A stretch of 64,000 nt of DNA from Pycnopodia helianthoides (taxonomy: Eukaryota > Echinodermata > Asteroidea > Forcipulatida > Asteriidae): assembly GCA_032158295.1 (NCBI GenBank), contig CM063258.1:1183001-1247000 (forward strand), written 5' to 3'. Below the pieces are notes generated by a model, which searched no databases, was not told the origin of the DNA, and saw only the letters and a list, made by a program, of their open reading frames with translations. Position 1 is the first letter of the stretch. Every line of letters begins with the position of its first letter. The translations under genes and the position numbers were made by a program. Below, piece by piece: positions 1 to 10,051 of the stretch.

Positions 1-249
1 GTTTAGTCGACCTCCTGCATCAGGGTTCGTACGTTCACGATCATCGGCGGCCAGTGGCTCAAACCTGTATGGTTTGGCACCTCGCACTTCCTCGTCAAGC
101 ACTCCCCCAGCTTCATCAACGCCCTCTTCGTCTTCGGAAGAGCTCCCTCCACCGTCAGAGCTATCCTCACTATCAATACTATCATCTGTATTTCCTAATT
201 CTTCTTCGTCCACACTGTGTTCCTCCCACGATCCGCTAAAGTCTGACAT
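1..249 (-). CDS. 5' end of a P2X7-type intracellular-domain-like protein (partial)
   Basis: An open frame of 83 codons runs on the minus strand from ATG at 249-247 to the window edge without a stop. The protein starts MSDFSGSWEEHSVDEEE, is very rich in Asp, Glu, Ser and Gly for about 60 residues, then reads GAKPYRFEPLAADD and ends at the edge with NPDAGGRLN. An acidic leader followed by a PYxFEPL motif and an R-L-x-N segment is typical of invertebrate proteins that carry the cysteine-rich domain related to the cytoplasmic tail of the P2X7 receptor. These proteins are often multicopy and sometimes associated with transposons. The cysteine-rich domain itself would lie to the left, outside the window. 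Family assignment is from memory of the motif; the ATG is the first in frame after an upstream stop. Confidence 0.5.
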   Translation of the reverse strand, partial: MSDFSGSWEEHSVDEEELGNTDDSIDSEDSSDGGGSSSEDEEGVDEAGGVLDEEVRGAKPYRFEPLAADDRERTNPDAGGRLN

Positions 250-1756
250 TTTGTCCTCGTTTACTGTCTGAGTAGCTATAGACGCGTACAATAAACACAC
301 TTCGCTGCGCGGGGGGTAAACAAGCCGTCTCCATTCATGTACGTCATCAGAGTCTATGGTATATTTTCATCACGTGACAGGCTGTTTCCAAAAACTCGGT
401 ATGAGGAGCTGCTGAACGCTGGCCTAAATGACCTTTTTTTTAATTACGCAATTACCGTTAAGTATTTTCCTTAATATATACGTAATCATGAAACACAAAT
501 TGATTGGATTTCGCCAAAGTTTAAATTATCTTAGTGCCGTTGAAGTAGATCTTTAAGGGTTGTCTTGAATGCCTACAAATGAAATAGAATGACTGCAACT
601 AATCTGAACGAGAAAAACGAAATCATGTGTGCACGAAAACGAAATTGAATGCATTAATAGCTCAGCAGCTGCCAACTCTCCCTGATGCCGTAGAAACTTC
701 CCTGAAATTAAACCAAATTGTCCATGTTCCGAAGACCAGAATTTGAAAATCTCCCTGATTATGGAAACTCTGTCCCCAGGATGATTAATGTTATTAAAAA
801 TGTCTCCCTTATTGTATAAAATCTCCCTGATTGCAAGATATAATTGTTGGCAGCCCTGACTCCCTAAAAAGAAACCCTAGTTTGAGTGGATTAGGGGGGA
901 ATGCGTGAATTTGAATACGTGTTTATGAAATTGATTTTTTTTTTTGGCTGAAATTGGCCGAGAAAATCTATACTTATATACAAGTTGTGAAGGATATATA
1001 TATATATTTGTTTTATTCAAAAAGACTTATTTGTAACGTCCTTTTTGTAACCCACCTAAAAAACACACACAGAAATTCTACGACTCCAAAAACAGTAACG
1101 ATCCCAAAACAGCGGAGCATTCATGTAACTTTCTCATTCACCATTGTTGATAATAGTTCTGACAACTCTTTGTAGGCCAACATGAGTTAGATTACTTTGA
1201 GTTGCCGGCAAACAGTTCAAACTGCACAAACATTTAGTTGCGACACCAAAGATTAAAGAGCTCCGAGGTCATAATTTTATGGGTGCTGAAAAAGTGCAAT
1301 ATTGCTTGACCCTTCACCCCTCCTGACAGTCGTAGAGTATGGATGGGATCGATTATGGCTACTCTATTTACCATAATCGTAACATCTTTTTTTAAAGTTT
1401 CACGGTTGAGTAAACTTTGTTCCGGTTGCATCTGGTACCGTTATTACGTTTACCAACATGTAAGCCCTACATATGGACAGTACACACACAGAAGTTAGAA
1501 CCCCTTGTGTCACGTATTTACATGTAATAAAAGGCATGCTCACTAACCTGGACTGCGTCTGACTGGGGGGAAAAAAACCCGGATTATTGTGGAGTAACCT
1601 TCGCTGTTGACTAGTTGTGAAAAGGTCACGCCAGCGTAAACACAGTGGATTTATCTTGAGTAGATAGCATAGAGCTAAAGTACACGTGCAATAGTAGGTG
1701 TGTGTGTAAGTTTACATATACAGTCACACACAGATTTCTTGTCGACCGTCACTCAC
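250..1756. other. gene-free stretch
   Basis: Between the acidic-leader gene and the next candidate exon I see no exon with plausible splice sites. It holds one short TIR repeat (663-858) and A+T-rich unique sequence. The first 100 bp left of position 400 are G+C-rich and could be the promoter of the minus-strand gene at the edge. Confidence 0.4.
663..858. repeat. short TIR element, ctccctga family, copy 1
   Basis: The ends are imperfect inverted copies (cagcagctgccaac at the left, gttggcagccctg at the right). The inside carries repeated ctccctgat words. A second copy with the same layout is at 43027-43278, so this is a dispersed non-autonomous element. Confidence 0.6.
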
Positions 1757-1867
1757 TGTTGTTGCCCGTGCACCGCAGAAGATTGTCTCTAACCTCCCGG
1801 TTAATTTAAATCCGTCGAGCTCTTGAAACTTGGTGAGTTCTCTTTTGTAATTATCCAACTCCGCCAT
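1757..1867 (-). CDS. candidate first coding exon, unknown minus-strand gene
   Basis: On the minus strand an ATG at 1867 in good context (gcaATGg) opens 37 codons, MAELDNYKRELTKFQELDG and on to FCGARATT, ending exactly at a strong GTGAGT donor (1756-1751), phase 0. The encoded peptide is hydrophilic and helix-like with no signal peptide. I do not recognise the family. The exon points away from the DDAH gene whose ATG is 762 bp away, so the two could share a promoter. No following exon was found in the 1.7 kb to its left, so the intron would leave the window or the call is wrong. Confidence 0.4.
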
Positions 1868-2628
1868 TGCAGCGTCACATGAAAAATGGATGCACATGTT
1901 CACCAATATGACTTCAAAAGGACCGATAAGGGGGATCGGTAGGGGAGGTTCAAAGTGAAGTGACAACCAGGCCAACCGCCATAGGCCATCTAGCTCTCAA
2001 TGCATGGTTATACTCCTAGAACTATGAGGTTCGTTCTGCTCTCGTCTTGAACCTTATAGTTCTAGGAGTACTCTAGCATGGTAACCAAAATGCTTTTTTT
2101 GTGATCGAAACCGTCATAGAAAAGGCTAATTCCAGGTGGCATAACTCACTGAACGTGTCCAAATATTAATTATGCACCAAACGTGAGGAGTTAGACTTTT
2201 ACCAGTCCATTGAGGTCTATTGTACTCTGGTACAAACTCAACTAACATTTGCGGGGGGGGCAGAATAAAGATAGTATAGGCCTGCATCTGGAGAAAACAT
2301 TTCGCATTTCATAATTTCCTGGCGAGAGCATTTTTAAATTAACCTTGCACAACTTACTGTGTTACAGACAGCACGGTTCTGCTGTCGACCCTCTCATAAT
2401 ACCGCGGTATTCCATCGCGGTAAGTGTTGGACGTTAGCTCAGTTTTGCGTTGTTATCACAACTGTCAACAAGTTTATCGGTTATTTTCTGCTGAAACTGG
2501 GTACCTCCATGGCTATATGGATTGTTCTGTCTTGAGATAAAGAGTGTGGAAAGAACAGAAGTCGATTTAACAATCCGCTATTGACCTTTTTCCCCCATCA
2601 TCAGAACTGTTCTTACTAAACTATCAAG
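1868..2628. promoter_or_regulatory. possible bidirectional promoter region between head-to-head genes
   Basis: This 761-bp gap separates the ATG of the candidate minus-strand exon from the ATG of the DDAH exon on the plus strand. It contains a hairpin (2011-2070), a G run near 2251 and an inverted accgcgg/ccatcgcgg pair near 2400. I see no clear TATA box. The regulatory role is inferred from gene layout only. Confidence 0.3.
2011..2070. repeat. 22-bp inverted repeat (hairpin)
   Basis: The left arm 2011-2032 (tactcctagaactat...) and the right arm 2049-2070 are reverse complements with one mismatch, separated by 16 nt. It lies between the two head-to-head start codons. Confidence 0.7.
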
Positions 2629-2780
2629 ATGTCATCAAAGTGTACCGAGTTCCGCACCGAGCCTTTCGAGTGTAACGCGGCAGTGGTTTGCCGCGACGTA
2701 CCGGCAAGCCTCACGGGTCACGCTCTGCGACGGGAATGGGCCGAAGTTGATCTGCAGGGAACCAGGGACGAACAAGCAAA
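2629..2780 (+). CDS. DDAH: dimethylarginine dimethylaminohydrolase, exon 1
   Basis: DDAH hydrolyses asymmetric dimethylarginine to citrulline and dimethylamine, which relieves inhibition of nitric oxide synthase in the cytosol. This exon has ATG at 2629 with an A at -3. It encodes 50 codons plus two bases and ends at donor gtaaaa. The peptide contains NAAVVCRDVPASL, HALRR and EVDLQGTRDEQA, matching the DDAH N-terminal pattern (HAVVR, PESL, HALR, EVD, then RxQH). Joining it to 3483-3636 restores the frame: the split codon becomes Asn, giving DEQANYLSALRK, the expected place for the first helix. The intron starts with a long GTT microsatellite 19 bp after the donor. The alternative, a processed fragment, is unlikely because a real intron is present. 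Confidence 0.82.
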
Positions 2781-2798
2781 GTAAAACATTGTAACCTG

Positions 2799-2936
<138 letters not shown>

Positions 2937-3035
2937 GTCGGGGTTTTTAAATAATTTATATCTTGCCTGCTTGTTTATCGATGTTGAAGTTGTGACTTAC
3001 TTCATTATAGTTCTACCCGTTTCACTTGATGATTA

Positions 3036-3400
3036 GCATGGGTGGCCTAGCGGTCAGCACAGGACCCAAGCTCTGGTGTTTCTGATCAGCAGAGTGTGGG
3101 TTCGAGTCCCGGTCTTGACACTAACTTGTGTCCTTAAGCAAGACACTTAACCATTACTGTTTCTGCCTTCGGATGGGACGTAAAGCCGTTGGTACCATTT
3201 GTTGTGTAATTGAATAACCCAGTTCGCTAAGAGAAGGGTTTGCTCCGGTGTTTCTGACAGTGGCTGCCGAATGCACCACAGCACATTGCAAGCCCAAAGG
3301 TGCTGGGTCTCATAATTCAAAAACTTCAAAAAAACTGTCATAACAAAATAATAATAAGCACTTTGAGACGACTGTAGATAAAGCGCTATAGACAAACCTA
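3036..3400 (+). mobile_element. tRNA-derived SINE
   Basis: A tRNA-like head starts at about 3041, with an A-box-like ggcctagcggtcagcac and a B box gggttcgagtcccgg. It is followed by the cttaagcaagacacttaacc segment and a tail with agcgctata. It sits inside the DDAH intron. Related copies in the opposite orientation are at 11600-11940 and 36385-36695. Confidence 0.7.
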
Positions 3401-3482
3401 TCATTATAGTATCTCGCTAATTGTTGGTTCGTTTCTACGCAATCCAACTATGGATTCTCCATTATTTTCTCGTCGTCTTCAG

Positions 3483-3636
3483 CTATCTCTCTGCTCTTCG
3501 TAAAGTTGATGTCGAGCTCGCAGTGGTGGAGCCCAGTGAGGAGCTACCGGACTGCGTGTTTGTTGAGGACTGTGCTGTGGTAGTTGAGGGGAAGGCACTG
3601 ATCACCAGACCGGCCGCTGCATCCCGTCGAAAAGAG
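3483..3636 (+). CDS. DDAH: dimethylarginine dimethylaminohydrolase, exon 2
   Basis: The acceptor ttcag ends at 3482 and the donor gtaggt starts at 3637. The exon completes a split codon and adds 51 codons, ending in phase 0. It contains ELPDCVFVEDCAVV and ALITRPAAASRRKE, which are diagnostic for DDAH. The residues that correspond to human DDAH1 Asp73, Glu78 and Asp79 (guanidinium contacts) and Arg98 (carboxylate contact) are all present. The exon ends after RRKE, the same boundary that I recall for the vertebrate gene. The catalytic His and Cys would be in later exons, which I could not locate. No stop or frameshift is seen, so this part looks functional. Confidence 0.86.
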
Positions 3637-3705
3637 GTAGGTTTAATCAATCTATTCCAACTCGTTGTGCTTTTAAAAAAGAAAAATATGAAAAGTCGTC
3701 TTACA

Positions 3706-3900
3706 CAAGGCCAAACGGCCACTTTAAGGTGAAGGCTACAATAAAACAATTTAAAGAGAGAAGAGGTGATTGTTAAACTGGGATAGATTGCAAGATGGTG
3801 GGAAAAAGATACAGGTAGGGAGTTCCATAGTGCAGCAGTACGGGAGGGGAAGCTATTCGAATATCTCACAGTACTGGCCTTTGAAACAGATACAGTAAAA
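3706..3900 (-). mobile_element. non-LTR retrotransposon 3' end (decayed)
   Basis: On the minus strand the frame below 3869 reads RYSNSFPSRTAALWNSLP, the usual C-terminal motif of CR1/L2/Jockey-type reverse transcriptase proteins. It runs into a 3' tail with the word gtagccttcacctt. Only the last 60 or so codons remain. It is in the intron after DDAH exon 2, antisense to the gene. Confidence 0.7.
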
Positions 3901-4301
3901 GGGGTGAGAAAAATGTGGCACAGTGGGTGCTACCAGTGAAGGCTCGTACAGAAGGGTCAACGAGTGAGAGACCTTCTGCACACATACCACGGAAGTACCT
4001 GGAGAGCCTTCATGAGGAGGCAGAGCGTCAATGTGGTGTTGGGTCAGGTAGTGGCACTGGATTGACGATGTCTATGGGTCCTGGGAGGACCACTGTGTCC
4101 CTGGAAAGGCACTGAGTTACGAAGGGTTCGGTTTTGGAGTTAAACAGTTTGATGCACAGTGATGTCCGATCGTGGGGGAGGTCATAGACGCCATCTTGTA
4201 AGGTGTGAACACCGCGACCGTATTATTCAAGCATGATATTCTTCTGACTTTAGTCTGATTTCCTATTGTTTTGCCCGGAAAGGTCAGCAAAATGGTTATT
4301 T

Positions 4302-4686
4302 TTTAAAGTCATGATATACTTTGGGTAACTGTAAAAACCAGTATCTTCACTTGGTGCATCCCTACATATGCATAAAATAACAAACCTGTGAACATTTTGG
4401 CACAATTATTGGTCATCGAAGTTGCAAGAAAATAATGAAAGAAGAAACACCCTTGTTGCATAGAATTATGTGCTTTCAAATGCCGGAGAAACGCTTCATG
4501 CCAAGCCTTTCTCAGATTCAAATATTTTAGTGAGAAATTACCTCTTTCTCCAAAACTACATTACTTCAGAGGGAGTCGTTTCTCACAATGTTTTATACTA
4601 TCAGCAGCTCTCAGGAGCTCCTTACCAAGTACGTTTTGATGGTAATGTATTTCTTGCGTAATTACCAAAAGTATCCACTGCCTTTG
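4302..4686 (+). repeat. TTAA element, family C
   Basis: It starts at ttaaagtcatgatatact and ends near ccaaaagtatccactgcc. It has the family C inside: caaacctgtgaa..., ttggtcatcgaagttgc, a central imperfect hairpin and gagggagtcgtttctca. The right TTAA is degraded (TTGA). A full-length copy is at 35479-35834. Confidence 0.75.
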
Positions 4687-4689
4687 AAT

Positions 4690-5900
4690 AGCATGCAAAC
4701 TATATAAAAAGCCTTTACCATAATACACTTAGGCCAGCCATTGCAGTACCTTATGCTTTCCAAGGGCCAAATCTCATGCCCGGTTATCTCGTAACTTACA
4801 AGGCTGATGTTATTATTGGCTATTATCTTATTTGACTTATCATTGTGTAAAGTAAAAGACAAAGAAAACTAATAAATACATTAGTGATGGAAACGAGTGC
4901 GTTTGCCCATTTGTAGATTGTGATCCAAATACAAGTGATAATTCTTTTGTAACTTAAAAAAAAAAATGAAAACGAATCACTCATTGCCGAATCTGGGCTC
5001 TATTTCACAAGAAGGTAATAATATTGATCGTACGAATCAATCTTAGCTGCCAAGCAAAGTGTGACGTCACGATACAAATCAATAGAGTGGTTTTCATTTG
5101 TTTGCTTCTGTTACACTGGTATATTTGGGTGTTGTGTTGAGTTGTGTTGTCATTTAGCCTTCTAGGAAGACTGCTGGGTCGAAACATCAGGCCATTTACT
5201 TTTTTTTGCGTAAATATTAAATGTAAACTTGTATAGCACTGATATCCGTCAACTTAGTACAAGGTTCAAGGTTCATTTATTTCCCACAGTATCGAGCAAA
5301 GAAACATTATCATCGAGAATACAACTTAACAGTATAGATATAAAGAACATGATTAAAAAAACATATATGACACTGCAGAGGGATCCATTTTAGAAGCAGA
5401 GCTTGTAGGCAATGGTCCCTAAAGACATGCATTTGCACTGAGACGGATAATAACAATTAGGTGAACCAAAAGGTCCGTGGTCTAGTCGAGCCACTAAGGA
5501 AAAAAACAGTTTAATAGGTCTCAATGCACAAGCACGTATTCAGAAATAAATTAAAGAAGATCACTTTAAAACAAACAGACGAACGGGACGAAAACGAAAC
5601 AGTGGACTAAACTAACACAACGGCCTTGCAGGTCTGAGGGTGCTCTGAAAATAACAACCAATAACCATGCGTTTTTATAGGATTGACTCTTACCAATAAT
5701 TAGGTGATTATGCTTCTGTTTTTGTTAATACAGCGTGACTATTTGAATATTTCTGGTCCGAGCGCCCATTTTAATCAACACCTCCTTTTTTGTAACCACA
5801 TGTAAACACGTGGTGGCGCTCTTTAAAGTCCCAGTTGTTAACTACTTAATATTCGAACGAGTAGTTGATACTTAAGTTTATGAAACTGTCGATGAGGTTT
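4690..5900. other. gene-free stretch
   Basis: No exon with DDAH similarity was found here, although the missing exons of the upstream gene would be expected here if the gene ended before 6.2 kb. A segment from about 5250 (acaaggttcaaggttcattt) may be an old repeat, but I cannot class it. Confidence 0.35.
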
Positions 5901-6232
5901 TTTCGCGATACAGTTTGGACTTGATTTAACATGAAATACACGTTTAAAAGGTTGTACAGGAATGCATACACAGATCCATCCAACGCGCGAAAAACAGGTG
6001 CGCTGCTCTGCCTACCGTGTACGTAGCGATCGCTGTCGCTGTCGCTGTGTAGTAAAGTGGAAGTCGGTCACGTCCGTCCGTAGCGCACTATCCCTAGCCC
6101 TCCATCAAACACACAGGCGAGGCTCTTGTGATCTGCTTCAAATTTTTCTCGGATATCATATATTATTTGTGTACCACTGGAACAAAATACGAATGCTTCC
6201 TGAGCTGTACTGACACAGTCCACACACAAGCC
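5901..6232 (+). promoter_or_regulatory. probable promoter/5' UTR of the second DDAH-type gene
   Basis: This stretch is visibly richer in CG dinucleotides than its surroundings (around 5980-6100: caacgcgcg, acgtagcgatcgctgtcgctg) and runs directly into the coding exon. The reading frame of the exon is open back to an ATG at 6128, but the ATG at 6233 is in a much better context. Promoter role is inferred. Confidence 0.35.
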
Positions 6233-6559
6233 ATGGAGAATAACAAATCAACGGGGAAACAGATTCACAGCAACAGACCGTTCTTCTACACCACGGGGAT
6301 TGTTAGCAGACTTCCGGAGAGTTTGACCAGCAAGGACCGCTCCGGTAAGCCCGAGGATGACGGCGGCTTTAACCTGGAGCTGGCCCGGCGGCAGCACGAG
6401 AAGTTCATCATGACGCTACGCAAGCTGAAAGTGGACCTATCGGAGCTGGACGCCGACGAGGATCGGCCGTTCTGCTGCTACCTTGACCACATGGCCGTCG
6501 TCAGGGACGGGGTGGCGCTGATCGCGAGGCCCGGGGGTGGAATGGAGGAAGAGGCACAG
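6233..6559 (+). CDS. DDAH-like protein, N-terminal exon with altered substrate site
   Basis: The exon has 109 codons, with ATG in an ideal context (gccATGg) and a gtaaaa donor at 6560 in phase 0. The peptide has the DDAH layout: FFYTTGIVSRLPESL (residues 17-31), LARRQHEKF (50-58), LRKLKVDLSELDADEDRPF (62-80), then CCYLDHMAVV, VALIARPGGG. Aligned to human DDAH1, Asp73 is Phe80, Glu78 is Asp85, Asp79 is His86 and Arg98 is Glu105. The contacts for both ends of the substrate are therefore gone, while the fold residues remain. The intron found between the two exons of the neighbouring gene is absent here. The end of the exon falls at the same protein position and phase as RRKE of the neighbour. 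It may be a pseudoenzyme, an enzyme for another substrate, or an alternative first exon. Reading through the donor reaches a stop at 6703. Confidence 0.72.
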
Positions 6560-7935
6560 GTAAAACCACTTTACTCAATAACACTGAAGCGACACAAAGT
6601 TACTGTTATGTTAATGTTAGGAAGGGAGAGGGTCACTGAGGGAGAGGGGTTTGGCCCTGTAGAGATGCCACATTCATCCCCCACTTTTACACTCATTTTT
6701 TAAATAAAAAAACATTCTTATTTACTAAAAAAAACTATTTTTAGTCGTAGCATGTGAAGAGGGTGTTGATCAATTAGTTCAGCATCTTGCCCCAACTTTT
6801 TCAGGATGGTACGGATGAGTGAATTGGAAACTAAATGCAGGGATGTCACTGATGCTGAAAGTGACAGACACTGCCAGTGGCAATGAAGGGGACAAGGACA
6901 TCTAGATGAAGGGGTGGTTCTGAATGCAAATCCCAGGGGGGGGGGGGGGGGGGGGGGTGGGATAACAAATATACCATTACTGACTATATAGGGAAAATTT
7001 CATCCGCCTCTACTCTTGTGACCCAAAACATGATCATGTAGTGTAATAGTATCTCAGTGAAAAGGTGGCAGTCAGATGAGGAACACTGCCTCTTGCATTG
7101 TAAAGATCGGCATATCTGTTGTAAACTGAGGAATCATTCAGCAGGTCAAATTATCATTGCGGAAGAGTGAACCCACAGGGGGTTGGGGTGGGTATCTGGG
7201 CATAAACTGGTTGGCAACCGTCGCGAAGGTCATGAAGAAGGCAAGAGTGGGGTTCCTGGAATTTGGGAAAACGGGCACGTGCATGAATAACCAATGTCAT
7301 GTTTGGTCCTTGGCTTGTCTAGAATAATGAGGGAGCTAACTGTACTGTTAGTCAACTATTTGAGAGGAGTGATAGAGCTAGTGGATTGTAGAGCTTGGTT
7401 TTCTCGGGGGCTGGTGATCATCATGGCGCTTGGACGACATCAGAGGGGAATTTGATCAGAGTCTGTGTTTAATGAGTCCCCGGACACCACAGCTTTTAAT
7501 GTTACTGGGGTTGAAATTCTCGTCGGACGTTGACATGGACTGTATAGATGTTAATAGCAGCTGTTCAATTGTGGCTGCATGTGATGTCACCGCTGCCAAA
7601 ACACAAACTTCAGAGTGTCTTCTTCTTTCGAACCACCACCCAGCGATATAACGTCATCTCACCAACCAATGTGGGTGTAAAGTCTGGTGTCACTTGTCAG
7701 CTGTTTTAACACTGAACAGACATTTCGGGACATGAATGTTGTCTACAGTGCCTGATGCACATTCAGTACAAGGCAGTTTGCTAAAGCACTCAGTGGTGTC
7801 CAAGTTCTCGGTTCGTTGTCCCACTGTAACGTCCAGTTGAAATAAGTGCCTTATTTCCGTCGACCAAAACTTGCCCTTTACAAATTGATTAAAAATCTCC
7901 ATGCCCCACTCAGAGCATAGTGGGCCCAACTACAA
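6560..7935. other. intron or intergenic DNA
   Basis: No exon seen. A run of about 20 G near 6937-6957 stands out. The open stretch at 7430-7651 has no splice sites or motif that would support coding. Confidence 0.35.
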
Positions 7936-8105
7936 AAAGAAAATAATGCTTCTAAGCACTTCATTTTGGATCTAAGCAAAATAAGAACTATATTCAATGT
8001 GAATGACACTGCATTTTGGTTGGTAATCCGTTTGTGCTTAGCAATTTTTTCATTGTGTTAAGCAAATGTTTGTGCTTATTTTACAAGCTGTTCAAAATCT
8101 TGGCC
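7936..8105. repeat. decayed fold-back element (ctaagca family)
   Basis: A gggcccaa start, repeated ctaagca/tgcttag words on both sides of the centre and a cttggccc end make this a worn copy of the fold-back family seen at 37251, 58044 and 60945. Confidence 0.45.
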
Positions 8106-8195
8106 CTGGTGTGCAAAATCATAATCACATTTTTAATTTTCATATCATTTTCATGGGGATAGTTGGGATTGTAGACGCTGGCAGGAGACTGTCTT

Positions 8196-8400
8196 TTGTA
8201 CCACTTTAATCAGGTTGGCTTAGTGGTTTCTTTCCCTGCCTTTCACCTCTGTGGACCCTGGTTCAAATCCCACCTCAGACCAGAGCCTTGCATGAGGATT
8301 GGGTTTTCAGTTCCTTCCCGATTCCTTCTTGTTAAATCACCATCCTGTTGTCGGCGTTTGTGCTGTTTGATGTTTAATGAAATTAAATAAAAAAATATTA
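8196..8400 (+). mobile_element. tRNA-derived SINE
   Basis: An A-box-like gttggcttagtggtt and a B box tggttcaaatcccacc are followed by a tail containing ggattgggttttcagt and an A-rich end (aaataaaaaaatatt). The tail recurs alone at 13325-13460. Confidence 0.6.
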
Positions 8401-9060
8401 AAAATGAGCTGGTAGGCCCCTATAGCCCTTGAATCTGCTTTAAAAATAAATGTGGCTGACATTTTGTACTCCTTGCGCTGCAGGGCTTGAATTTCAAGAC
8501 GACCTCCTTTGAAGTTGACCTCAGGTGTTGTCGCTTAAAACTTTCACTGCACTCGGAGTATTCTTTACAAAACCAACACAACATGTTCCTGTCTCTCTTT
8601 ATGTTTGCTCAACTTTGAAGTCAGCCCTGTTCCCACTACAGCTCCCATTCCCGGGAAACAAAACCCCAGGAAAGTCCTGGGGAATTTTAACCCCACCGCC
8701 GCCCATGTTTGTTTTACGCTTGATTAAATTTTTCCTAGGAAAACAAAAGGGGACCCAGATTCACTAACCCGAGGTAATCTCTCTTAACTTTACTCCCATT
8801 AGCAGGGGTAGCCATTTCCTAGAATAAGCTATTATCTGGAATTATAAGCTATTTTCCGGAATAAGCTATTTTCCAGAAGTTTGACTAGATTATTAATGAT
8901 AAGTGTCGAAAGGTCAACCAAAATTTGCCAGGAATTTTTTCGCCTAGTGTGAAAGTGGCAGGACTTTAAAAAGCTACATACAGCTAGTACATTTTAATTT
9001 TAAAACATGTTCATGTGTTTTAAAAAAGGTACTCGACTGCAGTGACTTGTTTGCTAACTA
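8401..9060. other. gene-free stretch
   Basis: A 41-nt segment at 8482-8522 has AG before it and GT after it, but no reading frame link to the DDAH exon was convincing. Otherwise unique sequence, with a short tandem of ataagctatttt words at 8824-8880. Confidence 0.3.
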
Positions 9061-9310
9061 TTAATAATAATAATAATAATAATAATAATGAAAACTTATA
9101 TTATTTAGCGCACAAATCGGTAAAAGTGCTCATGGCCCTAAATACAAACAATAACATACAAATGTACAATAACCAAAATTGAAACGTAAGCCTAGCCAAG
9201 AAGAAATCCAGAACATGTGGTAGAGAAATACATTACAAATGCAATATCTAAGAAAACATTGAAGGGTAAAAATAGGGTCATAAATTTGTAAGCGGCCGGA
9301 GCTAAAATGA
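9061..9310 (+). repeat. (TAA)n-linked dispersed repeat
   Basis: About ten TAA units are followed by ttatttagcgcacaaatcgg and gtgctcatggcc. The same (TAA)n plus agcgc...gctcaaggc pattern is at 21740, 46025 and 53982, so this is a retroelement tail or SINE-like repeat. Confidence 0.55.
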
Positions 9311-9448
9311 CTGGACTTGGGTCCAGTGGTTATTTCAAGATCCTTGTATTACATTAACATTATATAATCAAAATAAATTGCAAACTTATAAACATTGTGC
9401 AAACTGGACTGGATTTTGCACAAATGCTATAATACACGTAGCTGCCCA

Positions 9449-9610
9449 GGGGTCGATTTCACAAAACTCTTCCTAACTTAGGACTAGTCCTAGGCAATGC
9501 TAAGAGATAGGACTAGTCCTAAGTTAGGACCAGTACTTAGGACTAGTCCTATCTCTTAGCATTGCCTAGGACTAGTCCTAAGTTAGGAAGAGTTTTGTGA
9601 AATCGACCCC
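9449..9610. repeat. 162-bp almost perfect palindrome (fold-back element)
   Basis: Arms of about 76 nt start ggggtcgatttcacaaaac and end with its reverse complement at 9610, with a loop of about 10 nt near 9530. The arms contain internal repeats of taggactagtccta. Other fold-back elements here also end in aatttcacaaaac or gaaattgggccc. Confidence 0.92.
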
Positions 9611-10051
9611 AGTACACATTTCCACATATTGCTCTGTAAACCATCGGCTCAACTTATAAATAGTGAATGTTTTTGAGATGTCAGCCGCTCCAATTACCAA
9701 TTATCAACATATGCGTACATCAATTTCTTCAATTTCCCCGGTGCCCTGGTGATTGGTGACCTGGTGATTGGAGTGCCTGGCACGGAAAGAACTGGCACAC
9801 GCCTCTTCTATAGAACCACCAACATTCGTAATTATTTAACAATACATTGCAAGGTATTGGCCTCGGACTCACATCAGCAGCGTGCGATAAATGTAAGAAT
9901 AACATTTTGGTCGGAGACAATAGAGTTAGAGGGAGAGAACAGCTGGAGGGGGGGGGGGGGGTGGGGGGGGGTAGTGGGGGCTTGGTATGCAATTTTATTC
10001 AATACTTTACACATTGCAGGTCTATTGCATACCAGTGGTTGTCTCTCTGTA

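Noticed and set aside
3036..3130. Functional tRNA gene
   Set aside because: A- and B-box are present but no proper acceptor stem or anticodon arm; several dispersed copies with a common tail show it is a SINE.
3483..3869. 128-codon minus-strand frame across DDAH exon 2
   Set aside because: The part antisense to the exon is a shadow frame; only the first about 60 codons are meaningful, as the LINE end.
8482..8522. 41-nt segment with AG and GT borders as next DDAH-like exon
   Set aside because: Its end phase does not fit any later candidate and the peptide has no clear DDAH similarity.
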